64,000 nt of DNA from assembly GCA_000469685.2 (NCBI GenBank), contig LS997565.1:15931235-15995234 (forward strand). Reading direction: 5' to 3'. A program made the position numbers and the translations under genes. Under the pieces are notes generated by a model. It had not been told where the DNA came from. It worked only from the letters and a program-made list of their open reading frames with translations, and did no database searches. Below, one piece after another: positions 1-10,969 of the stretch. Each line of letters begins with the position of its first letter. The first letter of the stretch is position 1. Origin of the DNA: Haemonchus contortus (Eukaryota; Nematoda; Chromadorea; Rhabditida; Trichostrongylidae).

Positions 1-1690
1 AAATCTTTCGAAAGGCTATTCAGACAATCTCTCTAGCGAGCACCTAACCATGTGGTAGCTCCTCTTAAGACATCAGCTTGAAAAAAAAATACAATCAGCC
101 CCTGGCTGAGCGTCTGAACGTATGCAGCCAAACTGAAAAAAAATCAGATTGAAAAGATGCTCAGAACGCGGAAAAATTGGCATGAGAAAAGAATCAGACC
201 CAAGCCAGAGCCCAGCAGTAGAGCAATAATACTTCTTCATTTTGCTAGACACCAGTCGTAAACTTTTAAAGCTTCATAGACTGAATGTTTATGAGGAGAT
301 ATTAGTGCTGAGGCTGAGTCGTTAAGATAATGGACAAGTTAGTCAAGGTTCTGATTTATGACATATAGAGTGAGAGAGGATTACAGCTCAATAGATACCG
401 AAACATTCTTATAACCTAAGTGGCTCTGAGAGGAGATAAAATTGATAACTTCGGTATTACCTTGCCTAATTACATGACCCGGAAAACTTGCAGCCATCAG
501 CTTCCTCTGAGCTCGTGTTTATATGCATGCCTAGAATAATGCTTCGCTGCCACGAAAATCCCGAGAACCATGTGGAAAAGGGTGGCATCAGGTCTGCTCC
601 ACGATGCATACTTCTGGATTCAAGTTGATCCTTGCTCTCGAACCGCGGCACGTAAAAATATTCTGGTAAGGCGCCTTCTTCACATATTACTTAAAATGCG
701 CCATGCAAAAAACATTTTAGGCGTAAACGCTACGTAATTTTCAGAAACCCGTGACTTTTATATTTTCTATAACAGAACCTATGGTATTTGATATCAACAG
801 CATCAGACTGTATTTCAAAGACCTTGCGCACTTCCTGGTCTTAGGTTCCAGGTGTGCGTCAAGAAGAGTGAAGAAGGTGGGTCCTTACCTTCAAGGACAT
901 TGCTTACAATAAAATAATTTCCGAAATAAGAACGTTCCCACCTTTACACATTTGACACTACTTCCCATTTGGACTCATTTCCATCACGTTCTTTTTACTT
1001 CGTCCTATTTTTTTTATTAGGGCTTGGAGTTACTGGGGAAGTCAGCGAAGATAAGCCTGTGTATTGCTGGGCTGATAGGAAAGTTCTGCTACACTTCCTC
1101 TTAATCGTTTCAGGGAGCAACCAAAAAGCCCCTTCTAACGTTTCGATTCTTAATTGTCATGATCAGATAAGTCAACAGAAGAACTCTTTTAAGTTTCGCA
1201 GCATTCAGCTAACTCCTTTGTAGACTCATTACTCCCTACAACGTATTACAAGTTTCTCCAGAGCCACTCTACTAGAGCTACTGCAGTTTATATTTGGTAT
1301 CATGTTCCTGCGCATCACCCTGTTTACCTGAAAAAGATAATCTTGGCAACGATTGGACCATCTGTACTAGCATTTGTACGTAGTATTCTCTATTCGTAGT
1401 ATTCTCTGCTGCGGTACGAACAGAATCTTCGTTGCAGAAGCGTCTTCACATGTGCCAGGGAATTTCAAAAGTCGAAAATCAATGTTTTTTATAAAAAGTG
1501 CTCTGTTTAAATAAGTTTTCGATCAGTCGCTCATAAACAATGTTCTCCCTTTGCCATAAGCTCATAGAGCTGTCAAAATTTCGTAACGCCATCTCGATTG
1601 TATGGAGAGAGGCGTTTCGCTGGCTATTGGGACGCAAATCGCCAGCAAAACTCAGAGCGAGACACGAATATATCAGGTAGGAAGATAAGT
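1..1690. other. Anonymous unique sequence, no gene recognised
   Basis: Outside the duplicated units. Open frames are at most 84 codons, have no recognisable domain and resemble chance frames. I see no repeat shared with the rest of the window. Confidence 0.5.
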
Positions 1691-1775
1691 CTTGCAACGC
1701 GTTGAACAAATTTTTGAATTCTATACTTCTTCATTAAACAAAGTCTTCGACCCACATTATGATCACCATTGTTAT

Positions 1776-2240
1776 TTAGGACATGTGTCCATCTTTCAAG
1801 CAGCTTCTACATCCCTCTCTTTCAGAATTCCGGTGGCTGCGATGAAAAAAGTGGTTCGATTTCATTTTCGAATTAACGACGAATTCATCAAATTTTTCTA
1901 TGGTGGTTAAATGGTGCTTCAGTGCTCTGAGTAGATGATAATCAGAAGGCTTTAGGTCTGGTGAGTAAGCCGGATGCGGCAATACTTCTCATCCGAGTTC
2001 CATAATTTTTTGACGTTGGCCACATGCGGGCGTGCCGTTGAAGTAGGAAAACATCGAGTCTTCTCGGGCGTAGCTTTCGGAATTCGTAGCAGACAATAGG
2101 TCGGATGATAACTCGATCCATTATGGAGTCTAAAGGCCCAAGACTCTTCACGAAGCCTTTGTATGACCATTTTCGAAATCCTTCAGGAACACTCTACAGC
2201 AATCAGGCGCGAAAACATATAAAAAGAGTTTTGATTTCGC
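1776..2240 (-). pseudogene. Degenerate mariner-like transposase, C-terminal half
   Basis: Read on the minus strand, this encodes the end of a mariner-type DDD transposase, which cuts and pastes DNA at TA dinucleotides. Recognisable pieces in order are a block ending LQRHARPHVA (family form LQDNARPHVA), an MELG stretch, then LPHPAYSPDLKPSDYHLL, the hallmark around the third catalytic Asp (family form PPYSPDLAPSDYHLF), and a short tail. The pieces lie in different frames with an in-frame TGA between MELG and EVLP, so the gene is dead. The N-terminal helix-turn-helix part is not recognisable upstream and I could not find terminal inverted repeats. The family call is firm; the edges are not. Confidence 0.75.
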
Positions 2241-2299
2241 CGTGGAAGAAGTTCTTTAAAGTGTTCCAGGACTCATCTTCCAACCTAATACTTTGATAA

Positions 2300-3973
2300 G
2301 CAAAAAGACACATGCATCACGGAATAAGCCTTGTTTGTGAATTTTGCTGAGTACGAATCATTCATTGCCTATGAATTGTTATCAGTCAAACCCCTAACTT
2401 TCGCAGCAATGAGTGCGAAACGCGGAAAGTTAATATTATATATACGGCAAGCTGGAAAAAATCAGTAATCACACAAGTTGAAAGCGCCCGCCCAAAATGC
2501 ACACAAAGGGAAGCATGAGTATCACACTCGCGGTGGTTATCTAGTACTCGAGTGCTTATTTACTTCTGCTTCCACGCCACGCTTCAGCCAACGCTATTAT
2601 TGAATTTGTATGGAACGACGAAAACCGAAAAGGAGCCTCAAGAAAATGAAAAGTAATTCTCATACAAGACTCATCAGTACATCCAGATAAGCACAACTCG
2701 ATCAGTAGGAGAGAACAGATGCTTTAGATGGCCCAAAATGAACTGCCTAACTGTTTCCAGCACTGCATGGAAACCACCTCGATGAAGCAATATTATCGGA
2801 AAATTCTCATTTTCATGACCACGCAAAGCAGTATAGACGATGCAATCAGTTGCTGCCATGTAGAATTGAGCCTATTGAGTCTGGAGAAAAACCCCTAAAC
2901 GCTCTCGATGAGCTACTTATCAAAGAAACATGCAGATATTACAGAGACGCGTCAGACATATCTATGTTTATGAAGGAACGGCAGTGGATAACACGGTAAT
3001 TGGCCATTTTAACCCATTTTCAAAGGCCAATAAGCTGCCAAAGGATTCGCTTTTACGCTCTTCATGTACTGTCCTTCTCTCAGTAGGGGATTAAATAGAA
3101 GGGGGGGGGGGGAACAAAATGGAAGGTGGGACCTCATAGGAGGTAACAAAGTTAAGTTAGTGCAGCTGAAGACTCGTTTTGATTTTCTATCGGGCGAGCA
3201 ACTGCTTCAAATTAATTAAATTCGCAGGAATCTCATCAGAGCTAAGGTGTCAGTGGAAAAGATGAACTTGTTTGAAGTATTTCATAAAATTCCATGACAT
3301 ACTTTCCATTAATTTCGGCATGATAAGTAAGTAACAGTTGTTGTTGATCAACTCAGCTTCCGAGATTAAAGGCTATTGATGTAATACAAGTCAGTTTCAT
3401 CGCTTTCGTTTGGCAGCCCTCAGAATATCCTTTCTGTAATTTGAAAAGGTAACCGAATGAATCACAAAGGGCGATTCAACCTTTCACTCCGAAGACGGCG
3501 ATTTGGCAGAACGTTAGCCGCCAACAAAAGTTTTACCAATCTCGTAGGCCAAGTCACGTTCATCAATGTGAAGAAAATCGAAGAAGTTAGGAAGTTCATA
3601 TTCAAATTGAGTTCATACATAAAGTATAAACGGTGCATTCCGAGAAGAATGAGAAAGCAGTGGTGGAGGCGAAGAAATAAAAAGAAAAAGTGAGTTGAGT
3701 GAAGAAACGTAAGTTTATACCGCTACATGCAAAAAGGAAAGCAGTAAAACAGCTATCAGAACGAAACCATACATGAATATAGAGCAGGTATAGATCAATC
3801 CAAGGTAACCTAAGATTAGGGGAGATGGCACTGACACGCACGCAGGGTGAATGCAGCGGCTCTGACGAAGACTACCCACAAGTCTTTGTGTGGGTCACAA
3901 AAGCATTCAAGCTGTCACAACTTTACTCTTTCTAGAATTTGCAATTTAACAGCTCTATAACTCCTTTAATTTA
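2300..3973. other. Anonymous unique sequence with a G12 tract and one basic ORF
   Basis: No recognisable gene. There is a run of 12 G at 3,101-3,112. A plus-strand frame at 3,457-3,693 would give 78 residues rich in Arg and Lys with a KKKK end; it has no recognisable domain and no second copy in the window, so I do not call it a gene. Confidence 0.4.
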
Positions 3974-4510
3974 ACCCATATAGGTCCTTAATGCAGCCCA
4001 TGCCATATATTTAATGAGATGTGGAGGATATCAGGGAGGTCCTTTTTCTTTTCATTGATTAACCGTAACTGATCAACCGTAATCCAAACCTTTACCACGG
4101 CGGCATACATACATATATCCATTATCCCAACCTTGGTCATTATAGTTTGAGCCTAGTTACGATGCTTCAAATCCATCGATGCAGAAGCGCAATCATTTTG
4201 GTACAGGTTGATATCGCAAGCATCGGTTTCATCAAAGAGAATCTGATGATCTGAAGCTCAACTTATCAGCTCCATTATATGACGCCACCGATGTTACCAT
4301 TTCTGATCGTAATATTCAAATTAGGATATGTAATTGTGAGTTCTCTCAATCAAATGGGAAATTGAGATGAAATACGTATTTATCTATAAAAGGAAAAAGC
4401 CCTTCAATATTTGTCTCGGTTTGGCTATATATTTTTTATAGTCGTTCATGAACTGCATAGGGTGGGTTGCTCGATTCTGTTGATCTTGTACTCTTAGCGT
4501 GATTACACTC

Positions 4511-4569
4511 CTCTACTAAGAGAGTCGAACCTCTCGCACGAGGACCAAAGTTGTCTTACCATTAGAGAA
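4511..4569 (-). tRNA. Truncated tRNA-like sequence (probable pseudogene)
   Basis: On the minus strand there is an A-box-like TAATGGTAAGA and a B-box-like GGTTCGACTCT about 22 bases further on. A T-arm-like GAGAG/CTCTC pairing surrounds the B box. The acceptor stem pairs only imperfectly and the total is about 59 nt, short for a tRNA. The same unit is in copy C at 50,121. It is more likely a decayed tRNA or a tRNA-derived repeat than a working gene. Confidence 0.25.
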
Positions 4570-6560
4570 AAATCTCGAGGAACAACTTTATCTGCTTGTT
4601 AATATCGATTCCAAAATTGGAAAAGCTTTAGAATAATTCATAATCTGTAAAAAAGTGTATAAAAGAGGACATCAAGCGAATGGAAAAATGCCATTCAATA
4701 TCCTGTGGATCGTAAGCATAGATAAGAGTAACTGACTACATTTGACGATCACTTTCATGAAACGCTAGGATTCATCATACCCATGCGAACGAATTGCCCC
4801 ACGATCTTTGAATTGAGCAAATGATAGAACAGTTGATACATTTTTATTTAAGTTCACCTTTGAAGGGAAAGTCTCTGGCAGGGGAAGTTTCTGGCAGGCA
4901 TGTTATAGGTCTTGTAAGCGAAATCTTCGTGAACCATCCTCTCGTGCTTGAGCTTTTCATTCAAAAAAATTTAAACCGCCTGACCGAAACGAGCATCTAA
5001 CCATCTTATGAGCCAAGCGAAGATCAAAAAGTTAGATTTGCAGGGCGGGTAACTTTAGACATTTATTAGTGATAGAACCCTTCAGCATTTTGGAGAACAA
5101 GAGCTAAAATTAAAACGAAGCAATTATTTAACAATTATGTTACCCTAATTATGTGATATTGTGGATGGATTGAGATCACTTTTTTATGGTTCACTTCCAT
5201 CCTGTAAATGATGGAGTGCTTCCCTAGATAAAGAAAAATGCTATGAAACTTTGGCGCTAATGCCTTAGCACTACTACTAAAGTAATTGTGGTAAGCCTAT
5301 AATTAACAGGACCCCTAGGCAATTTTGCAATTGAATCAGTTATAGGAACGTACGCTTCCAGAACTAAATTCAGCTCATTACAGATGCCCAGAAATTTGAA
5401 TTTAACATGAATATCTTTGTTGTTATAGTGCATGAGTCTAAGAGATTATTTGTGTTTTGTTGGGCTTATGTGTTGTATTATGAATCACATTATTGGACTA
5501 GCAGAGAAGTAATACGACAAAAAATCCGAAGCGTCGAAATCTCCTATAAACAATGTGAACACGACAGCATGGGCGATGAAATTCTAGGGCATTTGACGTG
5601 AGTTACAAGGGCACGCTGAGCTTTCGCAACTTTATCATCAATGATTGAACAACACCAGATCAGTACCTCCATCCTCTTCTAGGTACGTCAGAGGAAAAAC
5701 GCGGATGTAACGACTGAAATTACCAGCAACTTGTTCGCCGAAAGCACTGTTCATCGATGAACGTTTAACAGTGGGTTGTATCGCTTCACTGCAGGACATA
5801 CCAGCCCTCGAAGTAACGCAAGTATCATTTCACAGTTTTGTAGGGCTCAGTAAAGCCGACCGAATTACCACGACTGTCGCTTATCCCTATGGACGCCAGT
5901 ATTTGGCAAACGCGGTCAAAGAGAGACGTCCAAAACTATAACTCGGGTACTACGGAACGACAACGCACGTTCAAATTTTGCTTTAGGGACCCGTCAATAG
6001 TTGACCCACCTCGCCTGATTCCTGGTTGTTAATCAAGAGGACTCCCGGAACGTAGACCATCTTGATTACCATGCGCTTCGCCTTCTCAAGCTTCACTTTG
6101 CTGAAAATAGTTCGCAGCTAGATATGGTGATCTGAAACCGACAGTCGGTGATTTCCTTGAGTTGCAGCTACCTGACTGAAAGGCATCGGTGATTTGCTCA
6201 AGAGAGGGCATTTAAGAAGTGTTTTTTTTTGTCGCATACCTTCCTTGCTAACCTACTATGTACAAAACTAATTCTATCACCCCTGACGCCTATAAAATTT
6301 TCTGCACCTTTGAAAAATCTGCCGCTAATTCGGCTTTGAAGCTGTGTCAATTGAGAAGGTAATAGCTCGAGAATGTTTCTTTTCTTCTGTTTAGCGTCAT
6401 TTGCGTTTTAAGTGACGCTAATTCAGACGAGACCGTAAATTTTTTCGAATATTTTAGATCCTCCGCCTGGTACTAGAGCTATTTGTAACAACATAAGCTC
6501 TCCTAAAGAGGACGCATGAAATATTATTGTTACTGTAGGTCGCAGATGTGTTCATTTGGG
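4570..6560. other. Duplicated anonymous sequence (copy A)
   Basis: Matches 50,180-52,180 of copy C by eye with scattered substitutions and small indels. The stretch 5,640-6,230 also has a diverged relative on the opposite strand at 45,260-45,540. No reading frame is kept intact across the copies: the frame open in copy C at 51,403-51,642 contains a stop here. Confidence 0.5.
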
Positions 6561-6950
6561 TATATGAAAGAGAACGAGCTAGAGTTCAATAGTCAAAGGC
6601 ATTTTTGAGTTAGCAACCTCACTTGCAGTCGAGGCACTTACGTACTTTGCCTCAAATACTGCGGGTACTTGCTGCTTGCTCGCAGGGAGCATTGGGTTTG
6701 GTACAGTCTCCAGTAACTGATGTAGCTGTGCTGGCACTACACTTGAATCTCAGATAGCGAATGCAAGCAGCTTTCAGGACCTGTAGAGAACGCTTTCTAG
6801 CAATGAAAGTGAAGAGAGTGATAAAATACGAAGCCCGTAACCGTAATGTTGAATTAGTCAATTTGAAAACAGAAATTCCAAGGTTTTACCACACACTGCG
6901 ACTTCCTTAGAACATAGGAAGAACACCGTGGTAGTCGGGCGATCAGAATG
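6560..6950 (-). repeat. Dispersed ~390-bp repeat, copy 1
   Basis: Present here, in copy C at about 52,180-52,600, and in opposite orientation at 47,440-47,810, where it is not part of a larger duplicated block. Minus-strand translations share a core reading RSLQVxKAAxIRYL and TKPxAxCEQAAS, but frames are interrupted and no protein family is recognisable. I treat it as a dispersed repeat, perhaps a fragment of an unidentified transposon. Confidence 0.6.
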
Positions 6951-7418
6951 ATGCGTGAACGACTAACCTTAGATGTTTCGCTTCAGCAGGTGGCCGCCCA
7001 CAACCGAAAAACAGCTAACTGATTTTTTGAGACAAAGGTCGGTTTCCGAAAGAGCGCCTGTCTCACACAAATCTGTCACATTTCTGCTTGACACGTATGA
7101 GTGGGAACATGAAACTTAGCACTTTCTTCTGCCTCCTACTGACAGGCTCATCATGACTGCGAATACGGCGAACGTAATAAATAGGAATCTGTTGGTGTGG
7201 TAACACCAACGAACGCATTTTCCTCAGGAAATACATGCACTCACCTTCCACAATGTCATTAGGATCGGATCAGAGGATAACGAAAACAAAAATTCAAGAA
7301 AAAATTAAATAGAGAGGTGTTAGGCGCCCTTTTGAAACCAACAACTCCGAGCCTGAGCAGTATGCATTGAACCTAAATCCTACAGTTTCTTACTCAATCC
7401 TTACCCTGTTTTTAGCCG

Positions 7419-8640
7419 GTGAAACTATCCAATTCCTGTCAGGAACTTATGATTATCTCACTTCCGAATAATTCTTTTCACAATAATTTGCTCTCCAATA
7501 GTCGATTAGATTTCCTCATTTCTGAAGTTTCTGATTTTACTTTACTCGTTCTCTTTGCCATGCATCCTAGCTTTATTAATAGTAGGACTTTCTCCCCTTC
7601 CCACCCTTCAAAACTAGAGGTAGCGGTGAACATGCAACCCGCACGCACAGCTGACTATGTCAGAGGTAGCCCAGACTTCCTATTGAAAGTCATTTAATCA
7701 GGGATTTAAGAGGATTTTTCAAAGATATTAGTTAGAAATACTCAGGCATTCAACATGCATTACCTGTTAACTCAAACTTCCCTTTCTACTTCCATCGAAG
7801 CCCTCCTTACAGACTAGCAGCGCCCTTTGAGGATGAACTGCAGAGCCATCGAGCAAAGCCTTATACTGAAAGCATGCTACTGATACGTTTTTCTGAGATA
7901 CGTCATTTTTTGTAGCCTTCGGCCTGCTTAAACGACAGAAACAAATAAAACGAAGAATTCTACGTGATTACTCATTCCTCATACCCGACATCCGAACAAG
8001 ATCCGTGGAAAATGAAGCTGCCAATCCGAAATCGCCGTTCCCTGTGTTCTACCGGGTTCCAAATTGACATGCCAATTTTTCCAACCACACCTCTAAGAAT
8101 TCGAATTGAATTTGGAAAAAGCGATCGAGAAAAGAGACGTTTCGCCAATCAAAGTATCACAAAAACCCAAATAGACACACAGGAACAATGATACTCTCCA
8201 GGGGAATGATAACATGGTCCAGCTGAAAACTAATTAATTGGTGCAAAACAACCCGGTTCTCCCAAGAGAGTGTAAGAGCTAGGCGATTGCAAATCGCAGA
8301 AAGCAAGGTTTCTCGGGTCTAACTTTTGCATTTTGTGTTTGGTTAGTAATTGGTCATTTGGGCCCAATAATGCTCGGTCAACGGGCATCTGAATCGTAGG
8401 CAAACTGCTTGTATTGGGGGTTTCGGAAAGTCTTTCGCATTAGTATAGATTGTTCTAAGATGTTCCGAAAATTCTTACGAAATACCTTCGAAGAGTCGTT
8501 GACTCGCTCACTGGCTGTTCTCATGATTTACTTGAGTCCTATGTGCATCGGATTGCCTTTGAGCTTTCTAGCGGATTTTCTTGCTTTCAAAGAAAAAGAA
8601 GCTTTGGTTGAGGGGATCCACTTAACTCTCTGTCTTTGAC
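7419..8640. other. Triplicated anonymous sequence with short conserved frames
   Basis: Shared with the right arm (about 41,830-43,380) and copy C (about 53,080-54,510). A plus-strand frame at 7,964-8,191 is open in all three copies (75 codons each) with modest substitutions. The opposite strand is also open over much of it, so conservation of the frame may be passive. No domain is recognised. The left arm lacks about 190 bp near 8,480 and about 120 bp near 7,560 that the other two copies have. Confidence 0.4.
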
Positions 8641-8793
8641 AAAAAGAAACAGCTGTTCGTCAATGCTCATAACTTCGAAGCTCTAGAAAAGCTTAAGGCT
8701 GACTCTAGTTCCAGAGGTTCATTTTGATTTACAACCGTTCATTCCTCGAACCAGTAGCCCGACCACGTAGCTCTAAACAGGAGTTACGAAGGG

Positions 8794-9009
8794 AGAAACA
8801 GTCCTAGAACAGTTGAGGCCTGGTCTCACGATTTTTCTAACCTGGCTAAAACAAGATGGATAGGGAGCATGGTGGAGCATAGACAAGGAATCTGGCATGA
8901 AGAGCTCGAGGCTAGGAAAATTCTGGTCAATATACAGCAGAAAAGCGACTTTTTTGTGGACATCGTTGACGCCAATTGGACAGGAGAAGTCGCGAAATTG
9001 AACAATTAA
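8794..9009 (+). other. Exon-like ORF of unknown identity
   Basis: A plus-strand frame follows AAACAG (possible splice acceptor, ending 8,780) and runs to a TAA at 9,007-9,009. The product has motifs such as EAWSHDFSNLA and RQGIWHEELEARKILVNIQQ, ending WTGEVAKLNN. The right arm keeps the frame over about 70 residues (41,379-41,594, minus strand) with mostly conservative changes, but about 110 bp unlike the left arm lie upstream of it. Copy C has an in-frame TAA. It looks like a decaying terminal exon, but I recognise no family. Confidence 0.3.
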
Positions 9010-9855
9010 TTGCCTTCCCATATTAAATGTCTTCCCAGGTGGCCATTTCCAGCTAAATCGAACGTTATATTCAAGGAAAGCATGTAGCGAGAAGGGCTAT
9101 ATATAAAATTTATCCAATTTTAGAGATTTTAATTGTGCTTCGAATCCGCTAAACAATTCTGTGAGCAATCTTATAAGGATTTTCTTTGCTCCATCCAACC
9201 AGTTAACGATTTCCCTACTGCTTAATAAAACCCGCAGACCTTACATGACTTTTGGGGAGGCGGGGCATTGGATCGTTCGTTTCCTTGCTTTTTCACGAGC
9301 ATACGGGAAGGATGGTGGCGTTGTTTCAACAAGGCCTCGTTCAATTACTCTATATGGAGCCTCTGTGATCACAGCTACTAGCGAGCACAATAAATTTTCC
9401 CTTGGAAGGAAAATTCGTAACTAAGCCCTTGCAGTGTCGACACTCCTGTCTTGAAACATATCCGATTGAGAGAGTTCCGTAGTGTCTCATATGAAGGAAA
9501 CAAATGCACAGGGGAGGAGCTTAAAACTGTTAGTGAATATGAACACTCCGCAAAACCTGCCAGTGTGTTCCTATTGCAAGCTGCCAGAAAATGAATTGCA
9601 ACCGTGTATCTTGGGGAAAATTTAATTCAATGTAATTAGATTGATCACAGAAAAATGTTGCACCAAGGGTGACTTTAATTGAACTCGCTTATCTCTCATT
9701 TGCTGTCGTGCAGGACGCTAATAGACGAACGTGTCATGCAAAATTTGCAGTATGCGCACCCAACCATTTCTAAGGGGAATCTGGGAAGACGTTTAACGAC
9801 GATAGAGCATTTCATAGGATTTTTTGTTAAATCCGATGTAGCTGATAGAAGGGCG

Positions 9856-10030
9856 AAGGTGATGCAATGGCACTATCTCACTACCATGCACACAGATGGT
9901 TCTGGGATCGAGCCCCGCATCGACACTGGCCTAAGCCAACCGAGCCTTCCATCTTTTCAGCGTCGAGTAGCTGGAAGCAGATCCGTTTGGAAGTATGAAA
10001 ACATCAATTTGCAAGTCAACTGGTCACTGC
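9856..10030 (+). mobile_element. SINE-like tRNA-derived repeat, unit 3 (left arm)
   Basis: The head has GATGC pairing with GCATC around a T-arm-like GGGATCGAGCCCC, consistent with a tRNA-derived pol III promoter. The following body (AAGCCAACCGAGCCTTCCATC) resembles that of the SINE at 17,141. Mirrored at 40,381-40,550 and present in copy C at 55,687-55,862. More diverged than the other SINE units. Confidence 0.45.
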
Positions 10031-10107
10031 TCCGCCGCGTTTTCGTTTTTCCTCACCTTCCTTCTTCTTATCGTTATTCGTATCCTAGTTCTTTCGGTCA
10101 ACAATGC

Positions 10108-10467
10108 CTATTTACCATTACAATAAAAATTTGGCCTTAACCAGAATCGATTGCTTAGCGAAAGAATCAGGTAACTTGACATTGTCCAGCGTTCCTTTGG
10201 AGGATTATTGTTTTTTATGCTCCACCTGACTTGAATTTCCTGCACTTTACTTATTGGATTAATATCACCAGGAGGAATGTTGAATCCGAAAGTTGTCGTG
10301 ACTCGGCTGGCTGCTGATGGCTCGGGGAAACCAATTAATGCACAACTATGAGGGTTTTTTTTTAAAATACAAGTCCTCTTTTTAAGAACGGCCACGGCTT
10401 GAAGGATATTCGACATCGGCATCAACTCTACGGCAGTAGAGCCCACTTCTTGACACGCCCGCAGCAT
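10108..10467 (-). other. Unrecognised 119-codon ORF
   Basis: Open in the left arm only. The equivalents in the right arm (39,940-40,297) and copy C (55,928-56,290) carry stops and frame changes. The piece reading PSAASRVTTTFGFNIPPGDI is the best conserved. Identity unknown; possibly a fragment of a transposon ORF, since it lies just before the Penelope-like 3' fragment. Confidence 0.25.
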
Positions 10468-10551
10468 TTATTGTTGTCTTATTGTCTAGTGCTACCGTCA
10501 GTGTTTACCCGTTTCCTACAAATTTTTAGCGACTCATGAATTATTTTCTAT

Positions 10552-10860
10552 GAAGGTCATTGAGCATTGGATCGGCATTGATATAATGTATGGAATGCCT
10601 ATAGCTGTCCAACTGATGGCGACGAGGGTGTTAACTTAAGTTCATGAGCTCGACTTCGAACACTCGATCATTACTCGAATTGATCTGCTATGGTTTCACA
10701 AGCAAGTGCATCCTTATCATTCTGCAAAATTGTGTAGAAGTTCTAATGTTTGTCAGTATGCATGAAAGGTAGAAAGAAAACAATGCATGATTCTTTTTAC
10801 CTCTTACTAATGTTTTTTGCTAGCCCCTGAGGATCATCAGTGATTGAGGGCTAGCGAAGA
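10552..10860 (+). mobile_element. Possible Penelope-like element 3' fragment with terminal hairpin
   Basis: The plus strand encodes (best in copy C, 56,371-56,586) a segment with HELDFKHSIITRVDLLWFHK. It resembles the end of the GIY-YIG endonuclease of Penelope-like retroelements, where an H-x-FDF block precedes a Y-x-RR-x-x-x-EA block. The left copy has an in-frame TAA. Downstream, 10,819-10,855 folds into an 8-bp stem (GCTAGCCC with GGGCTAGC) enclosing a 21-nt loop containing ATCATCAGTGA. A related terminus with a different stem is at 43,790-43,900. The family assignment is tentative; the hairpin is seen directly. Confidence 0.4.
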
Positions 10861-10969
10861 ACAGAGTAGGTGATAGAATAGTGTATGTTATGAAAAACGA
10901 AATCCAATGCTTTAATATTGCCCACTTATTACTTATCTTCGTCACCGTTAGCTCGTCTTAATTCATGCG

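Noticed and set aside
3457..3693. Basic 78-residue protein
   Set aside because: Arg/Lys-rich from purine-rich DNA, no homologous copy, no domain, no promoter or splice support.
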